Origin: an uncultured Algibacter sp. | GTDB taxonomy: Bacteria > Bacteroidota > Bacteroidia > Flavobacteriales > Flavobacteriaceae | Length of the DNA: 64,000 nucleotides | Assembly (NCBI RefSeq): GCF_947490405.1 | Contig: NZ_CANLGU010000005.1 | Location: forward strand, 62,001 to 126,000 | Reading direction: 5' to 3' | Part shown: piece after piece, positions 25,363 through 33,760 of the stretch | Layout of the letters: each line of letters begins with the position of its first letter | How positions within the stretch are numbered: the stretch's first letter is position 1 | Translations under genes and position numbers: made by a program | Notes under the pieces: model-generated | What the model was told of the DNA's origin: nothing | The model's database searches: none | The model's input: only the letters and a program-made list of their open reading frames with translations

Positions 25363-27240
25363 ATGAGTAAAAACATTTTAGTTTTTTTTACTTTAATAAT
25401 TTTTTCTAGTATTACTAAAGCTCAAGATTTAAATTTTCAAGTGCTTAATGACTCTATTCAATCATTGTTTGGAAGTCGTGATTTTCACAGCGCTAAAATT
25501 TTAAATGATAAACTCGTAAGTTTTAAGGATTCTGATGAATCAAATTATTGGGTAAATAAAAACTATTTTATTTACTATTATAAAAATAAGAACTTAGATA
25601 GTTGCTCCTATTATATAAAACAAATAAATACTGATAAACTATCAAACCAAAATTTAAATAATTATTATTATGATTTGGCTTATTTATTTAAGAGTAAAAA
25701 TCAATTAGACTCTTCTGCTTTATATTTTAACAAATCATTGCGTTATTTTGAAAAAGACACAAGCCAATATTCAGCTTACCGAGCAAGGATTTATGCAGGA
25801 TTATATTCTATATATAGACAAATTTCTGATAATCAGAGACATTTGCATTTTTTAAAAAAGTATTTAAAAGAATCAAAAAAATCTGATAATTCATATTACA
25901 TAGCCACTGCATATAACAATTTGGCATTGTACTATCAAGAAGAAGACAACACTAAAGTAGCTTTAAACTATTTTCAAAAAGCATTAAATAAATTTCAAGA
26001 TGGGGCAACCAAAAATAGAGTATATCAAAACATTGGCACTTTATATTTAGACGCATTTAAAAATCAAGATTCAGCTTTATACTATTTCAACAAAGCTAAA
26101 AATAACAATAGTTCTAATAGAACATTAGCACATATTGACTATTACATATCAAAAATTCATAAGAGTAAAAGTAGTCACTTAGAAGAAAACATACTTTTAA
26201 TTAATGCCTTAAGGTTAATAAAAACAGACCCATACGAACCTCTTGAAAGAGACATATATCTAGCCTTAGCAGATAATTATCAAGTCCAGAATGATTTTAA
26301 AAATGCTTTCAAATATTATTCAGAATATCATAATATTAATGAAACAATAAAAGAAAAATCAATTGTTGAAAAAATTGAAGATATCCAAACTAAATATGAT
26401 ACTGAAAAAAAAGAAAAAGAAAATTTACTATTAAAAACAAATATTGAAAAAGAACAACAACAAAAACGTGGTTTATTAATTGGCTCGTTAATTATTCTTC
26501 TTTTTGGATCTATAACAGCATTCCTAATACAAAAAAACACTAGAAAAAAACAAAAATTAGCAGAACAAGAAAAAACGCTTGAAACCCAAAAACTCGCAAC
26601 CGTTTTAAAAGAGCAAGAACTCAAGAGTATTGATGCCATGATTGAAGGGCAAGAAAAAGAACGACAACGAATAGCTAACGATTTACATGACGATTTGGGT
26701 GGATTAATGGCTACTGTAAAGCTTCATTTTAATGTTTTAAAAGACAAACAAACACCAGAATTATTCGACAAAACTAATAATCTCTTGGATGAGGCTTACA
26801 ATAAAATACGTGGTATAGCACATGCAAAAAACTCTGGTGTAATTGCTAAACAAGGTTTACTAAAAGCTGTACAAAATATGGCTAATAAGATATCTGTTTC
26901 TAATAAAATTACTGTTGATGTTATTGATCATGGATTAGAAAATAGACTTAAAAACAGCTTAGAACTCACCATTTTTAGGATTATTCAAGAATTGATAACT
27001 AACGTTATAAAACATGCTGATGCTACAGAAGCAATAATACATTTAACCAATCATGAGGATACATTAAACATTATGATTGAAGACAATGGTAAAGGCTTTA
27101 ATGTAAGGCAAATAACAACCAAAAACAAAGGCATGGGTATTAGTAGTATTGATAAACGTGTTGAACATTTAAATGGCAACATGACTATTGAGTCTGAACG
27201 CAATAAAGGAACAACCATAATAATAGATATACCAACATGA
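25363..27240 (+). CDS. TPR-containing sensor histidine kinase (HisKA_3 type)
   Basis: The 625-residue membrane kinase has a signal peptide (ILVFFTLIIFSSITKAQ). A periplasmic region of tetratricopeptide repeats follows (about residues 60-330; for example YIATAYNNLALYYQEEDNTK), then a transmembrane helix (about 369-389, LLIGSLIILLFGSITAFL) and a coiled linker. The cytoplasmic HisKA_3 domain carries phospho-accepting His near residue 442 in RIANDLHDDLGG, and the ATPase domain shows ELITNVIKHADA, EDNGKGF and GMGISSI. It overlaps the response regulator by 4 bases (ATGA). The signal is unknown. Confidence 0.92.
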   Translation: MSKNILVFFTLIIFSSITKAQDLNFQVLNDSIQSLFGSRDFHSAKILNDKLVSFKDSDESNYWVNKNYFIYYYKNKNLDSCSYYIKQINTDKLSNQNLNNYYYDLAYLFKSKNQLDSSALYFNKSLRYFEKDTSQYSAYRARIYAGLYSIYRQISDNQRHLHFLKKYLKESKKSDNSYYIATAYNNLALYYQEEDNTKVALNYFQKALNKFQDGATKNRVYQNIGTLYLDAFKNQDSALYYFNKAKNNNSSNRTLAHIDYYISKIHKSKSSHLEENILLINALRLIKTDPYEPLERDIYLALADNYQVQNDFKNAFKYYSEYHNINETIKEKSIVEKIEDIQTKYDTEKKEKENLLLKTNIEKEQQQKRGLLIGSLIILLFGSITAFLIQKNTRKKQKLAEQEKTLETQKLATVLKEQELKSIDAMIEGQEKERQRIANDLHDDLGGLMATVKLHFNVLKDKQTPELFDKTNNLLDEAYNKIRGIAHAKNSGVIAKQGLLKAVQNMANKISVSNKITVDVIDHGLENRLKNSLELTIFRIIQELITNVIKHADATEAIIHLTNHEDTLNIMIEDNGKGFNVRQITTKNKGMGISSIDKRVEHLNGNMTIESERNKGTTIIIDIPT

Positions 27241-27860
27241 TACGATTAGCCATAGCAGAAGATCATCAGTCATTAATTGACGGTATAAAACTCCTTCTAG
27301 AATATGAAGATAATATTTCCATTGTTGGTACTGCAAATGATGGTGAAGCTCTTTTAGAAATTGTAAACAAAAAACAACCTAACGTAGTTTTAACTGACAT
27401 AAGAATGCCAAAAATGGATGGTATACAAGCTACAAAACAAATCAAAAAAAACTACCCTAAAACCAATGTATTGGCATTTACCATGTTCGACCAGGTTGAA
27501 GCCATACAACAAATGATTGATGCTGGCGCTTCAGGTTATATTTTAAAAAACTCATCACTTAATGAGGTCCATAATGCGATATTAACTGTTGCAAAAGGCG
27601 AAACCTATTTTGATGCCAACATAAATACAAATGCTTTAAACTCTGAATCAAAAAATAAGTCAAAAGGGGTTCTAACTAAGCGACAAATAGAAATTTTAGA
27701 ACTTATAGGTCAGGGAAAAACATCCAGAGAAATTGCCGATTTACTTTTTATAGGCATTCATACGGTTGATACACATCGTAAAAACATGGTACGTATTTTA
27801 GGGCTTCAAGGTAAAGGTGAATTATTACGCTATGCTTTAGAGAAAAAATATAAGTTTTAG
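27237..27860 (+). CDS. LuxR/NarL-type response regulator
   Basis: The 207 residues hold a receiver domain with Asp54 in VVLTDIRMPKMDG and a C-terminal LuxR helix-turn-helix (about 142-200; LTKRQIEILELIGQGKTSREIADLLF...VDTHRKNM). It is the partner of the upstream TPR kinase by the 4-base overlap and should be phosphorylated by it. No target site could be identified. Confidence 0.94.
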   Translation: MIRLAIAEDHQSLIDGIKLLLEYEDNISIVGTANDGEALLEIVNKKQPNVVLTDIRMPKMDGIQATKQIKKNYPKTNVLAFTMFDQVEAIQQMIDAGASGYILKNSSLNEVHNAILTVAKGETYFDANINTNALNSESKNKSKGVLTKRQIEILELIGQGKTSREIADLLFIGIHTVDTHRKNMVRILGLQGKGELLRYALEKKYKF

Positions 27861-28302
27861 AATTTACCTTTTACTGGTAATATTTTAAAAAATATTATTC
27901 CATTTAGTGTAATTATTACGCCATTTTTTTATACATAAACCAAATTAAACACATAAGCGTTAACGATAAATATACCCACAAAAAATGATTTAGACATATC
28001 TCTCTTTTAAATAAATATCCTGATTTATTCCTTTTTATTCAAATTGAAGGGTTAAAAATGATTCAAGTAATAGTTACATAAGCAAATCCTTATTACTTAA
28101 AATTAGATAAATAGTAGATCATTAAAATGGTAATAAGGAAAATCTAACTATCTATATTAATAAAATTAACTAAGCTAATAAAAAACTCAGATTAACTAAT
28201 TTAATACTCAGTAAGTAAATAAAAATCCCCAGTATTGGGGATTTTTTACTTTTCATCGCTTTTGTAGGTTTACATCTCAATTAATAATTAAAACCATTAA
28301 AT
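27861..28302. other. 442-base intergenic region with a perfect dyad
   Basis: This AT-rich stretch has no ORF above a few codons. TCCTTATTAC (28087-28096) and GTAATAAGGA (28130-28139) form a perfect 10-bp inverted repeat with a 33-base spacer. A terminator follows at 28221-28248. The rest holds nothing I can name. Confidence 0.5.
28221..28248 (+). terminator. Terminator, 360 bases after the response regulator
   Basis: AAAATCCCC pairs with GGGGATTTT around AGTATT, then T6. It may end the kinase-regulator message or an unannotated short transcript. Confidence 0.8.
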
Positions 28303-30519
28303 ATGAATCGTTTATTACTATTATTAATAATTTCAATCCTCTCTACCTCTAAAGTTTCTTCTCAAATTCAGTTTATTGAAGACATTCGACTTGGTGCTGA
28401 TTCAAGTAATCCAAGAGGGTTTATTGAATTTCAAAATAAAGTCTATTTTATTGCTGACAATTCTGCTGGAAATAATAGTATTTTTTCTATTGATATAAAC
28501 GGCAATGTGACTGAAGCTAATACATTTAATTTTTCTGTAAAGATCCTTAAATTAATTCCATTAAATGACCAACTTTATGCTACAGTAAGGTCAATCATTC
28601 AGCCAACTGGTGACTTTTCAGAGCCAGAAATTTGGCGTATAAACTTTTTTGGTGTTGACGAAAGAATTCGCCCTTTTTGCGGGAATTATTTTTTTCATGT
28701 TTACGATTCATACATCTTTAACAATGAAGTGTATTTAAGTGCTTCTACAAGTTGTCTAACAAATGGTTTTAAACAGCTTTATAGATATAACGGAACAACT
28801 GTTACATTGGTTGAAGCTGTAAATCCTTCAGGAGATTTTAATCCGCAAGATTTTGCAATTCATAATAATGAATTATACTTTCGAGGCTTTACTAGCGAAA
28901 ATGGTTATGAGTTATACAAGACCAACGGAACATCTGTTTCACTAGCTTATGAGTTCCTTCTAGGACCAAACAGTAGTTTTCCAGTTAGCATGACTTCTTA
29001 TAACGGATTCTTATACTTTGGTCTTTTAAATGAAACTAGTAATATTCAGCTTTTTAAACTAGAGACATCCTCTTCTACAGCAACAGCCTTTGGTATTATT
29101 TTGAATAATGACATGAAAGTTTTTAATAACGAATTATATTATTCTGATCGAAATACTAACACAAACATAAATCAATTAGCAAAGTTAGATACAAATGATA
29201 ATCGAACGTTCATTACACTTTCTAATCCATCCGAAGATGCTACTGCGATAAACTTTTTTGAGGTACTAAATGGTACTTTATACTTTAATGTATCAAAGCC
29301 AAGTACTGGTTATGAATTATATAGATATACTTCTGGAGCATTTGCTCAAATCATAGATGACTATTATTCTGGCAGTGTTGGTTCAAATTCCTTTTACAAA
29401 TTCGGTTTTAATAATATATTATATTTTGGTGCAAATGACGGAAATGGCTTAGGTATAGAACTTCATAAATATGAGCCCGTAGCAACAACGCAAATTGCAG
29501 ATCCTAACTTTGAGCAGTTACTAATAAACTTAGGCTTTGACTCTGGTAACATTGACGGTGAAGTACCAACTGCTAACATAGACAACGTTACAGTTTTAGA
29601 CATACCTAGTTCAAATATTTCTAATATGCCCATTTCTAATCTTGATGGTATTGAAGACTTTACAGATTTAGAAGAGTTTTCTCTATTCCTAAATTCAGTT
29701 TCAAATATAGATTTTAGTTCCAATACCAACTTAAAAAAAGTAACTATTTATAATAACCCATTAGTTTCAATAAATCTTACTCAAAATCCATTACTAACAG
29801 ATTTGATAATTTCAAATACATCTGGTTTAACCTTTAATAATATTGACTTAACACAAAATAGTATCCTTTCATTACTAGACTTAAGCTCTAACAATATTTC
29901 AGCTATAAACATCAGTGGTAATCCACAGTTAAAAACATTCCGTATTGGTAATAATCCTATAAATACATTAGAATTATCTCAAAATACTGCTTTAGAAGTT
30001 TTAAGCTCATGGTCTACTGGAATATCCAATTTAGATTTGTCAAACCATCCAAATCTAAAAGAGTTGATATCTTACTCTGGAGAGTTAAGCATCCTAAATT
30101 TAAAAAATGGCAATAACAATAATCTTAATTCTATTTTTATAACTGATAATCCTAACTTGAGTTGTATTACTGTTGATAATGTAAGTAATGCTCAAAATAA
30201 TTCTAACTGGATAAAAGATGAAACTACCGTATATAGTTCAAATTGCTCAACATTAGGAATAAATGACATTGAATTAGATGAATCACTATTTTCTTTATCT
30301 CCTAACCCAACTAAAGAATTCCTTAAAATAACTTTAAATAATAATTTTGATGATTTTACATCATCTATTTATGATTTAACAGGAAAACTAATTTCTGTTC
30401 ATAACCACAAAAACAACTCTGACAAAAGAGTTAATGTTTCAAAATTGGAAATTGGGGTTTATTTCATAAATATTAAAATAAATAATAGGTCTACAACTAA
30501 ACGCTTTATAAAAATTTAA
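28303..30519 (+). CDS. Large T9SS-secreted protein with ELWxxDGT-like and leucine-rich repeats
   Basis: The 738 residues begin with a signal peptide (LLLLLIISILSTSKVSSQ). Residues about 30-400 contain repeats of the form LYF...GYELYKTNGT that resemble ELWxxDGT propeller-like repeats. Residues about 405-640 carry leucine-rich-like units with NIS/NLD ladders (IADPNFEQLLINLGFD opens this part). The last 75 residues are a type IX sorting domain: LSPNPTKEFLKI, IYDLTGKLI, LEIGVYFI and RFIKI. It is probably a cell-surface adhesin or binding protein. Confidence 0.82.
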   Translation: MNRLLLLLIISILSTSKVSSQIQFIEDIRLGADSSNPRGFIEFQNKVYFIADNSAGNNSIFSIDINGNVTEANTFNFSVKILKLIPLNDQLYATVRSIIQPTGDFSEPEIWRINFFGVDERIRPFCGNYFFHVYDSYIFNNEVYLSASTSCLTNGFKQLYRYNGTTVTLVEAVNPSGDFNPQDFAIHNNELYFRGFTSENGYELYKTNGTSVSLAYEFLLGPNSSFPVSMTSYNGFLYFGLLNETSNIQLFKLETSSSTATAFGIILNNDMKVFNNELYYSDRNTNTNINQLAKLDTNDNRTFITLSNPSEDATAINFFEVLNGTLYFNVSKPSTGYELYRYTSGAFAQIIDDYYSGSVGSNSFYKFGFNNILYFGANDGNGLGIELHKYEPVATTQIADPNFEQLLINLGFDSGNIDGEVPTANIDNVTVLDIPSSNISNMPISNLDGIEDFTDLEEFSLFLNSVSNIDFSSNTNLKKVTIYNNPLVSINLTQNPLLTDLIISNTSGLTFNNIDLTQNSILSLLDLSSNNISAINISGNPQLKTFRIGNNPINTLELSQNTALEVLSSWSTGISNLDLSNHPNLKELISYSGELSILNLKNGNNNNLNSIFITDNPNLSCITVDNVSNAQNNSNWIKDETTVYSSNCSTLGINDIELDESLFSLSPNPTKEFLKITLNNNFDDFTSSIYDLTGKLISVHNHKNNSDKRVNVSKLEIGVYFINIKINNRSTTKRFIKI

Positions 30520-30533
30520 CCAATTAAAAATCA

Positions 30534-30560
30534 AAACAATATAAACAGTATTGTTTTTTT
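30534..30560 (+). terminator. Terminator of the large T9SS gene
   Basis: AACAATA and TATTGTT form a stem around TAAACAG, followed by T7. Confidence 0.7.
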
Positions 30561-30600
30561 ACCTTAATCTTTAACCAAAAATAAAACTGTAGTCATTATA

Positions 30601-30996
30601 ATGACACCATTAAAAGCAATACTAAATACCATTTCCAATATTAAAAAACAAGGTGAATTTATCTCAGAAGAAGAGCTAATAAGCATGCTAAAAGCTACCA
30701 AATCAATTTCAAAAAACGAAGACATGTTAAATACTTGTATTTCATTTTTTAAAAGATTGGATAAACACAATTTAAATAAAATCAGTTCGCTAACAACTCG
30801 TGAACTGGAAGTTTTAACATGTATTGGAAATGGAATAAACTCCACAAACATTGCTAATAACTTAAACTTAAGTATTTCTACTATTGAAACTCACAGAAAA
30901 AATATTCGAAAAAAATTAGGTTTAATAGGTAAAGGGAAACTTATTGAATATGCCATTATAAACAACTTTACAATTTCGAAACACAATAAAAGTTAG
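30601..30996 (+). CDS. Orphan LuxR-type helix-turn-helix regulator
   Basis: The 131 residues have a helical N-terminal part with no receiver domain and no Asp pocket. A complete LuxR HTH follows at about 62-125 (LTTRELEVLTCIGNGINSTNIANNLNLS...IETHRKNIRKKLGL). Its HTH and tail (GKGKLIEYAI) closely resemble those of the regulator at 27237, suggesting a related origin. Its neighbours downstream are two tiny membrane proteins; regulation of those is a possibility only. Confidence 0.8.
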   Translation: MTPLKAILNTISNIKKQGEFISEEELISMLKATKSISKNEDMLNTCISFFKRLDKHNLNKISSLTTRELEVLTCIGNGINSTNIANNLNLSISTIETHRKNIRKKLGLIGKGKLIEYAIINNFTISKHNKS

Positions 30997-31094
30997 AAAA
31001 AAGCATCCTTTTAAACCAAAAAAAATAAAATTTATTTTTTCACGCAACCTTTTTAAATGTAGTGCATCTAATTAGTAACTAATCCAAACTAGAA

Positions 31095-31181
31095 ATGAAT
31101 TTTATATTAATTATTGCTATTTTAATAGTCATTAACATAATTCTCTTAACATTTAGTGTAAACAAAAAAACAGATCCTTGA
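31095..31181 (+). CDS. Tiny membrane protein, copy 1 of a tandem pair
   Basis: This 28-residue ORF begins MNFILIIAILIVINIILL and ends TFSVNKKTDP. It is a single hydrophobic helix followed by a short charged tail. The next ORF, 62 bases downstream, encodes a paralogue with the same FSVNKKT[DE]P tail. Conservation of the pair at the protein level supports real coding. Small size, one helix and tandem copies recall type I toxins or small membrane regulators, but no antisense RNA was identified. Confidence 0.5.
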   Translation: MNFILIIAILIVINIILLTFSVNKKTDP

Positions 31182-31243
31182 ATAATTATGATGACATTTT
31201 TATGCTTTAAAGATGTATATACGTAAACTATAACTAAGACATC

Positions 31244-31339
31244 ATGAGCATTTTTATAATCATTATTTTTTTAATTGCTATTAACGGATTTCTTCTCTTT
31301 TTTAGTGTAAATAAAAAAACTGAGCCTTTAATTATCTAA
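31244..31339 (+). CDS. Tiny membrane protein, copy 2 of a tandem pair
   Basis: This 31-residue ORF begins MSIFIIIIFLIAINGFLL and ends FFSVNKKTEPLII. Aligned without gaps to the ORF at 31095 it keeps the hydrophobic helix, the Ile-Asn in the middle and FSVNKKT[DE]P. The DNA around the tail (TTTAGTGTAAA) is nearly identical in both, which indicates a local duplication that has since diverged. Confidence 0.5.
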   Translation: MSIFIIIIFLIAINGFLLFFSVNKKTEPLII

Positions 31340-31446
31340 CGCCACTCTTTTTATTTACAACTCACTTTTCTTTCAAAATAGAACTGTATTTAATGAAATT
31401 TAAAATTGATTATCTTTGATTTCAATAATTCATTAAAATATTTTTC

Positions 31447-32469
31447 ATGAAAGCTTTTAAATATATTTTATTCTTATTGTTGATTCTAACTATAGGTTTG
31501 GCCATATATATTGCTGTACAACCAAATGAGTTTGAAGTAAGCAGAACACGAACTATAAGCGCTCCTACTCCTGTGGTTTACGACAATGTTATTGACTTTA
31601 AAAATTGGGAAACTTGGTCGTCTTGGGCTGAAATGGATCCTGATATGAAAATTACGCTTTCTGATAAAACAAAAGGTATTGATGGCTCGTATTCTTGGGA
31701 AGACAAAGATGGGGTTGGAACTATGAAGACTGTTGAAGCTGTCGCGAATAAATATATAAAGCAACAGATGCAATTTGCAGATTTCCCACCTTCTGATATT
31801 TCATGGAATTTTACACCAAACGAAGACGGTACAACTAGCGCAAAATGGACCATTTCTGGTAAAGAATTACCATTTGGTTTTAAAGCATTTGCTACTTTAA
31901 TGGGTGGGATGGAAAAACAAATTGGACCACATTACGAGCGTAGTTTAGAAAAATTAGACAGTGTTGTAGTTGCTAGTATGAAAAAATATGATGTAACCGT
32001 AAACGGAATCACTCAACACGGTGGTGGCTATTATATTTACAACACAACATCGTGTAAAATATCAGATTTAGCTAATAAAATGCAAGAAATGATGCCTAAA
32101 GTTGGTATGTATGCTATGAATAATAATATTAAAATGGCGGGTTCTGCTTTTACAAGTTATCATAAATGGGATATAGAGAATAATGCTGTTATGTTTTCTT
32201 GCTGTGTACCAACTACTGAAAAAATAATTTCTTCAGAGCCCGATATTTTAACAGGACAATTAAAACCCTTTAAAGCAGTTAAAACAACCTTAAAAGGTGA
32301 TTATACCAATTTAAAAGAAGCTTGGGAAACTGCAGCTAAATATATAAAAGATAATAACCTTGAAGAATTACACAATGCGTCTGCTTTAGAGGTTTATCAA
32401 ACGGATCCTATGAGCGAACCAAACCCTGCAAATTGGATTACCGAAATATATATTCCTATAAAAGAATAG
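31447..32469 (+). CDS. SRPBCC / GyrI-like domain membrane-anchored protein
   Basis: The 340 residues begin with one transmembrane helix (residues about 4-23, YILFLLLILTIGLAIYIAV). A SRPBCC (polyketide cyclase-like) domain follows at about 30-175 (RTISAPTPVVYDNVIDFKNWETWSSW...). The C-terminal half (about 185-340) resembles the GyrI-like ligand-binding fold (VTVNGITQHGGGYYIYNTTSC). Both are hydrophobic-ligand pockets. It is 8 bases upstream of crcB and probably co-transcribed with it. Confidence 0.75.
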   Translation: MKAFKYILFLLLILTIGLAIYIAVQPNEFEVSRTRTISAPTPVVYDNVIDFKNWETWSSWAEMDPDMKITLSDKTKGIDGSYSWEDKDGVGTMKTVEAVANKYIKQQMQFADFPPSDISWNFTPNEDGTTSAKWTISGKELPFGFKAFATLMGGMEKQIGPHYERSLEKLDSVVVASMKKYDVTVNGITQHGGGYYIYNTTSCKISDLANKMQEMMPKVGMYAMNNNIKMAGSAFTSYHKWDIENNAVMFSCCVPTTEKIISSEPDILTGQLKPFKAVKTTLKGDYTNLKEAWETAAKYIKDNNLEELHNASALEVYQTDPMSEPNPANWITEIYIPIKE

Positions 32470-32477
32470 AAACATAA

Positions 32478-32843
32478 ATGAAGCAACTTTTATTAGTTTT
32501 TGTTGGTGGTGGTTTTGGTAGCGTTTTACGTTATGTTATTGGAAAATATTTAAATAGTGCTGAAAACGGTATTCCGTATGGCACTTTTGCTGCAAATATT
32601 CTGGGAAGTTTATTAATTGGTATTATTTTAGGATTAGCTGCTAAAAATGATGCGCTTTCGCAAAACCAAACGCTATTATTAGCTACTGGTTTTTGTGGTG
32701 GCTTTACCACCTTTTCAACCTTTGCTTACGAGAATCATGTGTTTTTAAAATCTGGTGATTTTATGGGTTTTGCAGTTTACACTATTGCGAGTTTTGTTAT
32801 TGGATTTTTGGCTGTTTTTGCTGGGATTTATTTTGTGAAATAA
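32478..32843 (+). CDS. crcB: Fluoride ion channel CrcB/Fluc
   Basis: This 121-residue four-helix membrane protein acts as an antiparallel dimer that lets fluoride leave the cell. The family marks are GGGFGSVLRY at the N-terminus, TFAANILGSLLIG in helix 2 and GFCGGFTTFSTFAYE in helix 3, the Phe-box lining the pore. No fluoride riboswitch lies upstream; it follows the SRPBCC gene after 8 bases. Cassette B begins 4 bases after its stop. Confidence 0.95.
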   Translation: MKQLLLVFVGGGFGSVLRYVIGKYLNSAENGIPYGTFAANILGSLLIGIILGLAAKNDALSQNQTLLLATGFCGGFTTFSTFAYENHVFLKSGDFMGFAVYTIASFVIGFLAVFAGIYFVK

Positions 32844-32847
32844 GGAC

Positions 32848-33739
32848 TTGGCTTTGTAAAAAAATCAACTAAATTCGTTTAACGTAGGGTATAACTCATT
32901 AAAAATACACATATCCGTAAAACATTGTGCTTCATTATAACCAACCAATAACCAATGATAAAATTCTTTAGAACAATCCGCCAAAAAATGCTGACTGAAA
33001 ACAAATTCAGTAAATATCTGATTTATGCGATTGGTGAAATTGTACTTGTTGTAATTGGAATTTTGATTGCATTATCAATCAATAATTGGAACGAAGAACG
33101 AATCCAGAAAAATGAAGAACAAACCATTGTAAAGAACATCTATACTGAACATTTGCAAAATAAAACGATTATAAAAAAAAGAATTGAGGAAGCTGAATTA
33201 TGTGAAGCAGCCCTTAAACAATTAATGAATATTATAGGCAAAGACGAAGATTATCTTAAAAAGCAAAATGTCGACAGTTTACTTTTTATTGCCTTTGACC
33301 CTCCTATATTCAGACCCTCAGAAAACACCATTTCTGGTCTCATACAATCGGGACGTTTGGATTTGCTACAAAATAAAGAATTAGTTAATTTAATATATAG
33401 TTGGGGACGAACGATGAAGTCGTTGACAGATAGAACAGCAAGATTTACTACATTAATTGATAACGATATTTTTCCCTACTTAACAAAAAAATATTCCTAT
33501 AAAGATATCGATACATATGGTCCATTAAATTGGAAAGAAAAATCGAACCTGAAGGTGAATAAACTTCAAATTTTTAAAGAAATTGAATTCGAAAATCTTA
33601 CTGACGGGTTTTTATACTGGATGGTAGATAACAAAAAACTGTTTATAGAATTAGACCTTTTGATTGATAAAATTCTTCAGGAAACTCAGTATGATTAAAT
33701 TATAAATAACGTAAGCACAAAAACGTTAAACGACGAACC
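32848..33739 (+). mobile_element. Gene cassette B (DUF6090 cargo)
   Basis: TTG (32848-32850), 19 bases, TAAATTCG (32870-32877), then TTCGTTTAACG and GGGTAT...ATATCC form the left end. The private inner repeat is TTGTGCTT (32925-32932) against AAGCACAA (33713-33720). The right end is short: it lacks the GTGTAT...ATACAC foldback and the GAAAATTCC hairpin of cassettes A and C, and goes straight to GTTAAACGACGAACC (33725-33739), with four extra bases in the terminal motif. It lies between convergent genes. Confidence 0.65.
32955..33698 (+). CDS. DUF6090 membrane protein (cassette cargo)
   Basis: The 247 residues open with the very characteristic IKFFRTIRQKMLTENKFSKY leader, then one transmembrane helix (AIGEIVLVVIGILIALSINNW) and a long alpha-helical domain. 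This is the DUF6090 family, found repeatedly in Bacteroidota accessory DNA; function is unknown. The N-terminus should be cytoplasmic and the helical domain on the other side. It is the only gene in cassette B. Confidence 0.85.
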   Translation: MIKFFRTIRQKMLTENKFSKYLIYAIGEIVLVVIGILIALSINNWNEERIQKNEEQTIVKNIYTEHLQNKTIIKKRIEEAELCEAALKQLMNIIGKDEDYLKKQNVDSLLFIAFDPPIFRPSENTISGLIQSGRLDLLQNKELVNLIYSWGRTMKSLTDRTARFTTLIDNDIFPYLTKKYSYKDIDTYGPLNWKEKSNLKVNKLQIFKEIEFENLTDGFLYWMVDNKKLFIELDLLIDKILQETQYD

Positions 33740-33760
33740 TATTCAAAACTTACATAGATA

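Noticed and set aside
32470-32477. Fluoride riboswitch ahead of crcB
   Set aside because: Only 8 bases separate crcB from the preceding gene, so there is no room; the sequence before the SRPBCC gene also has no matching fold.
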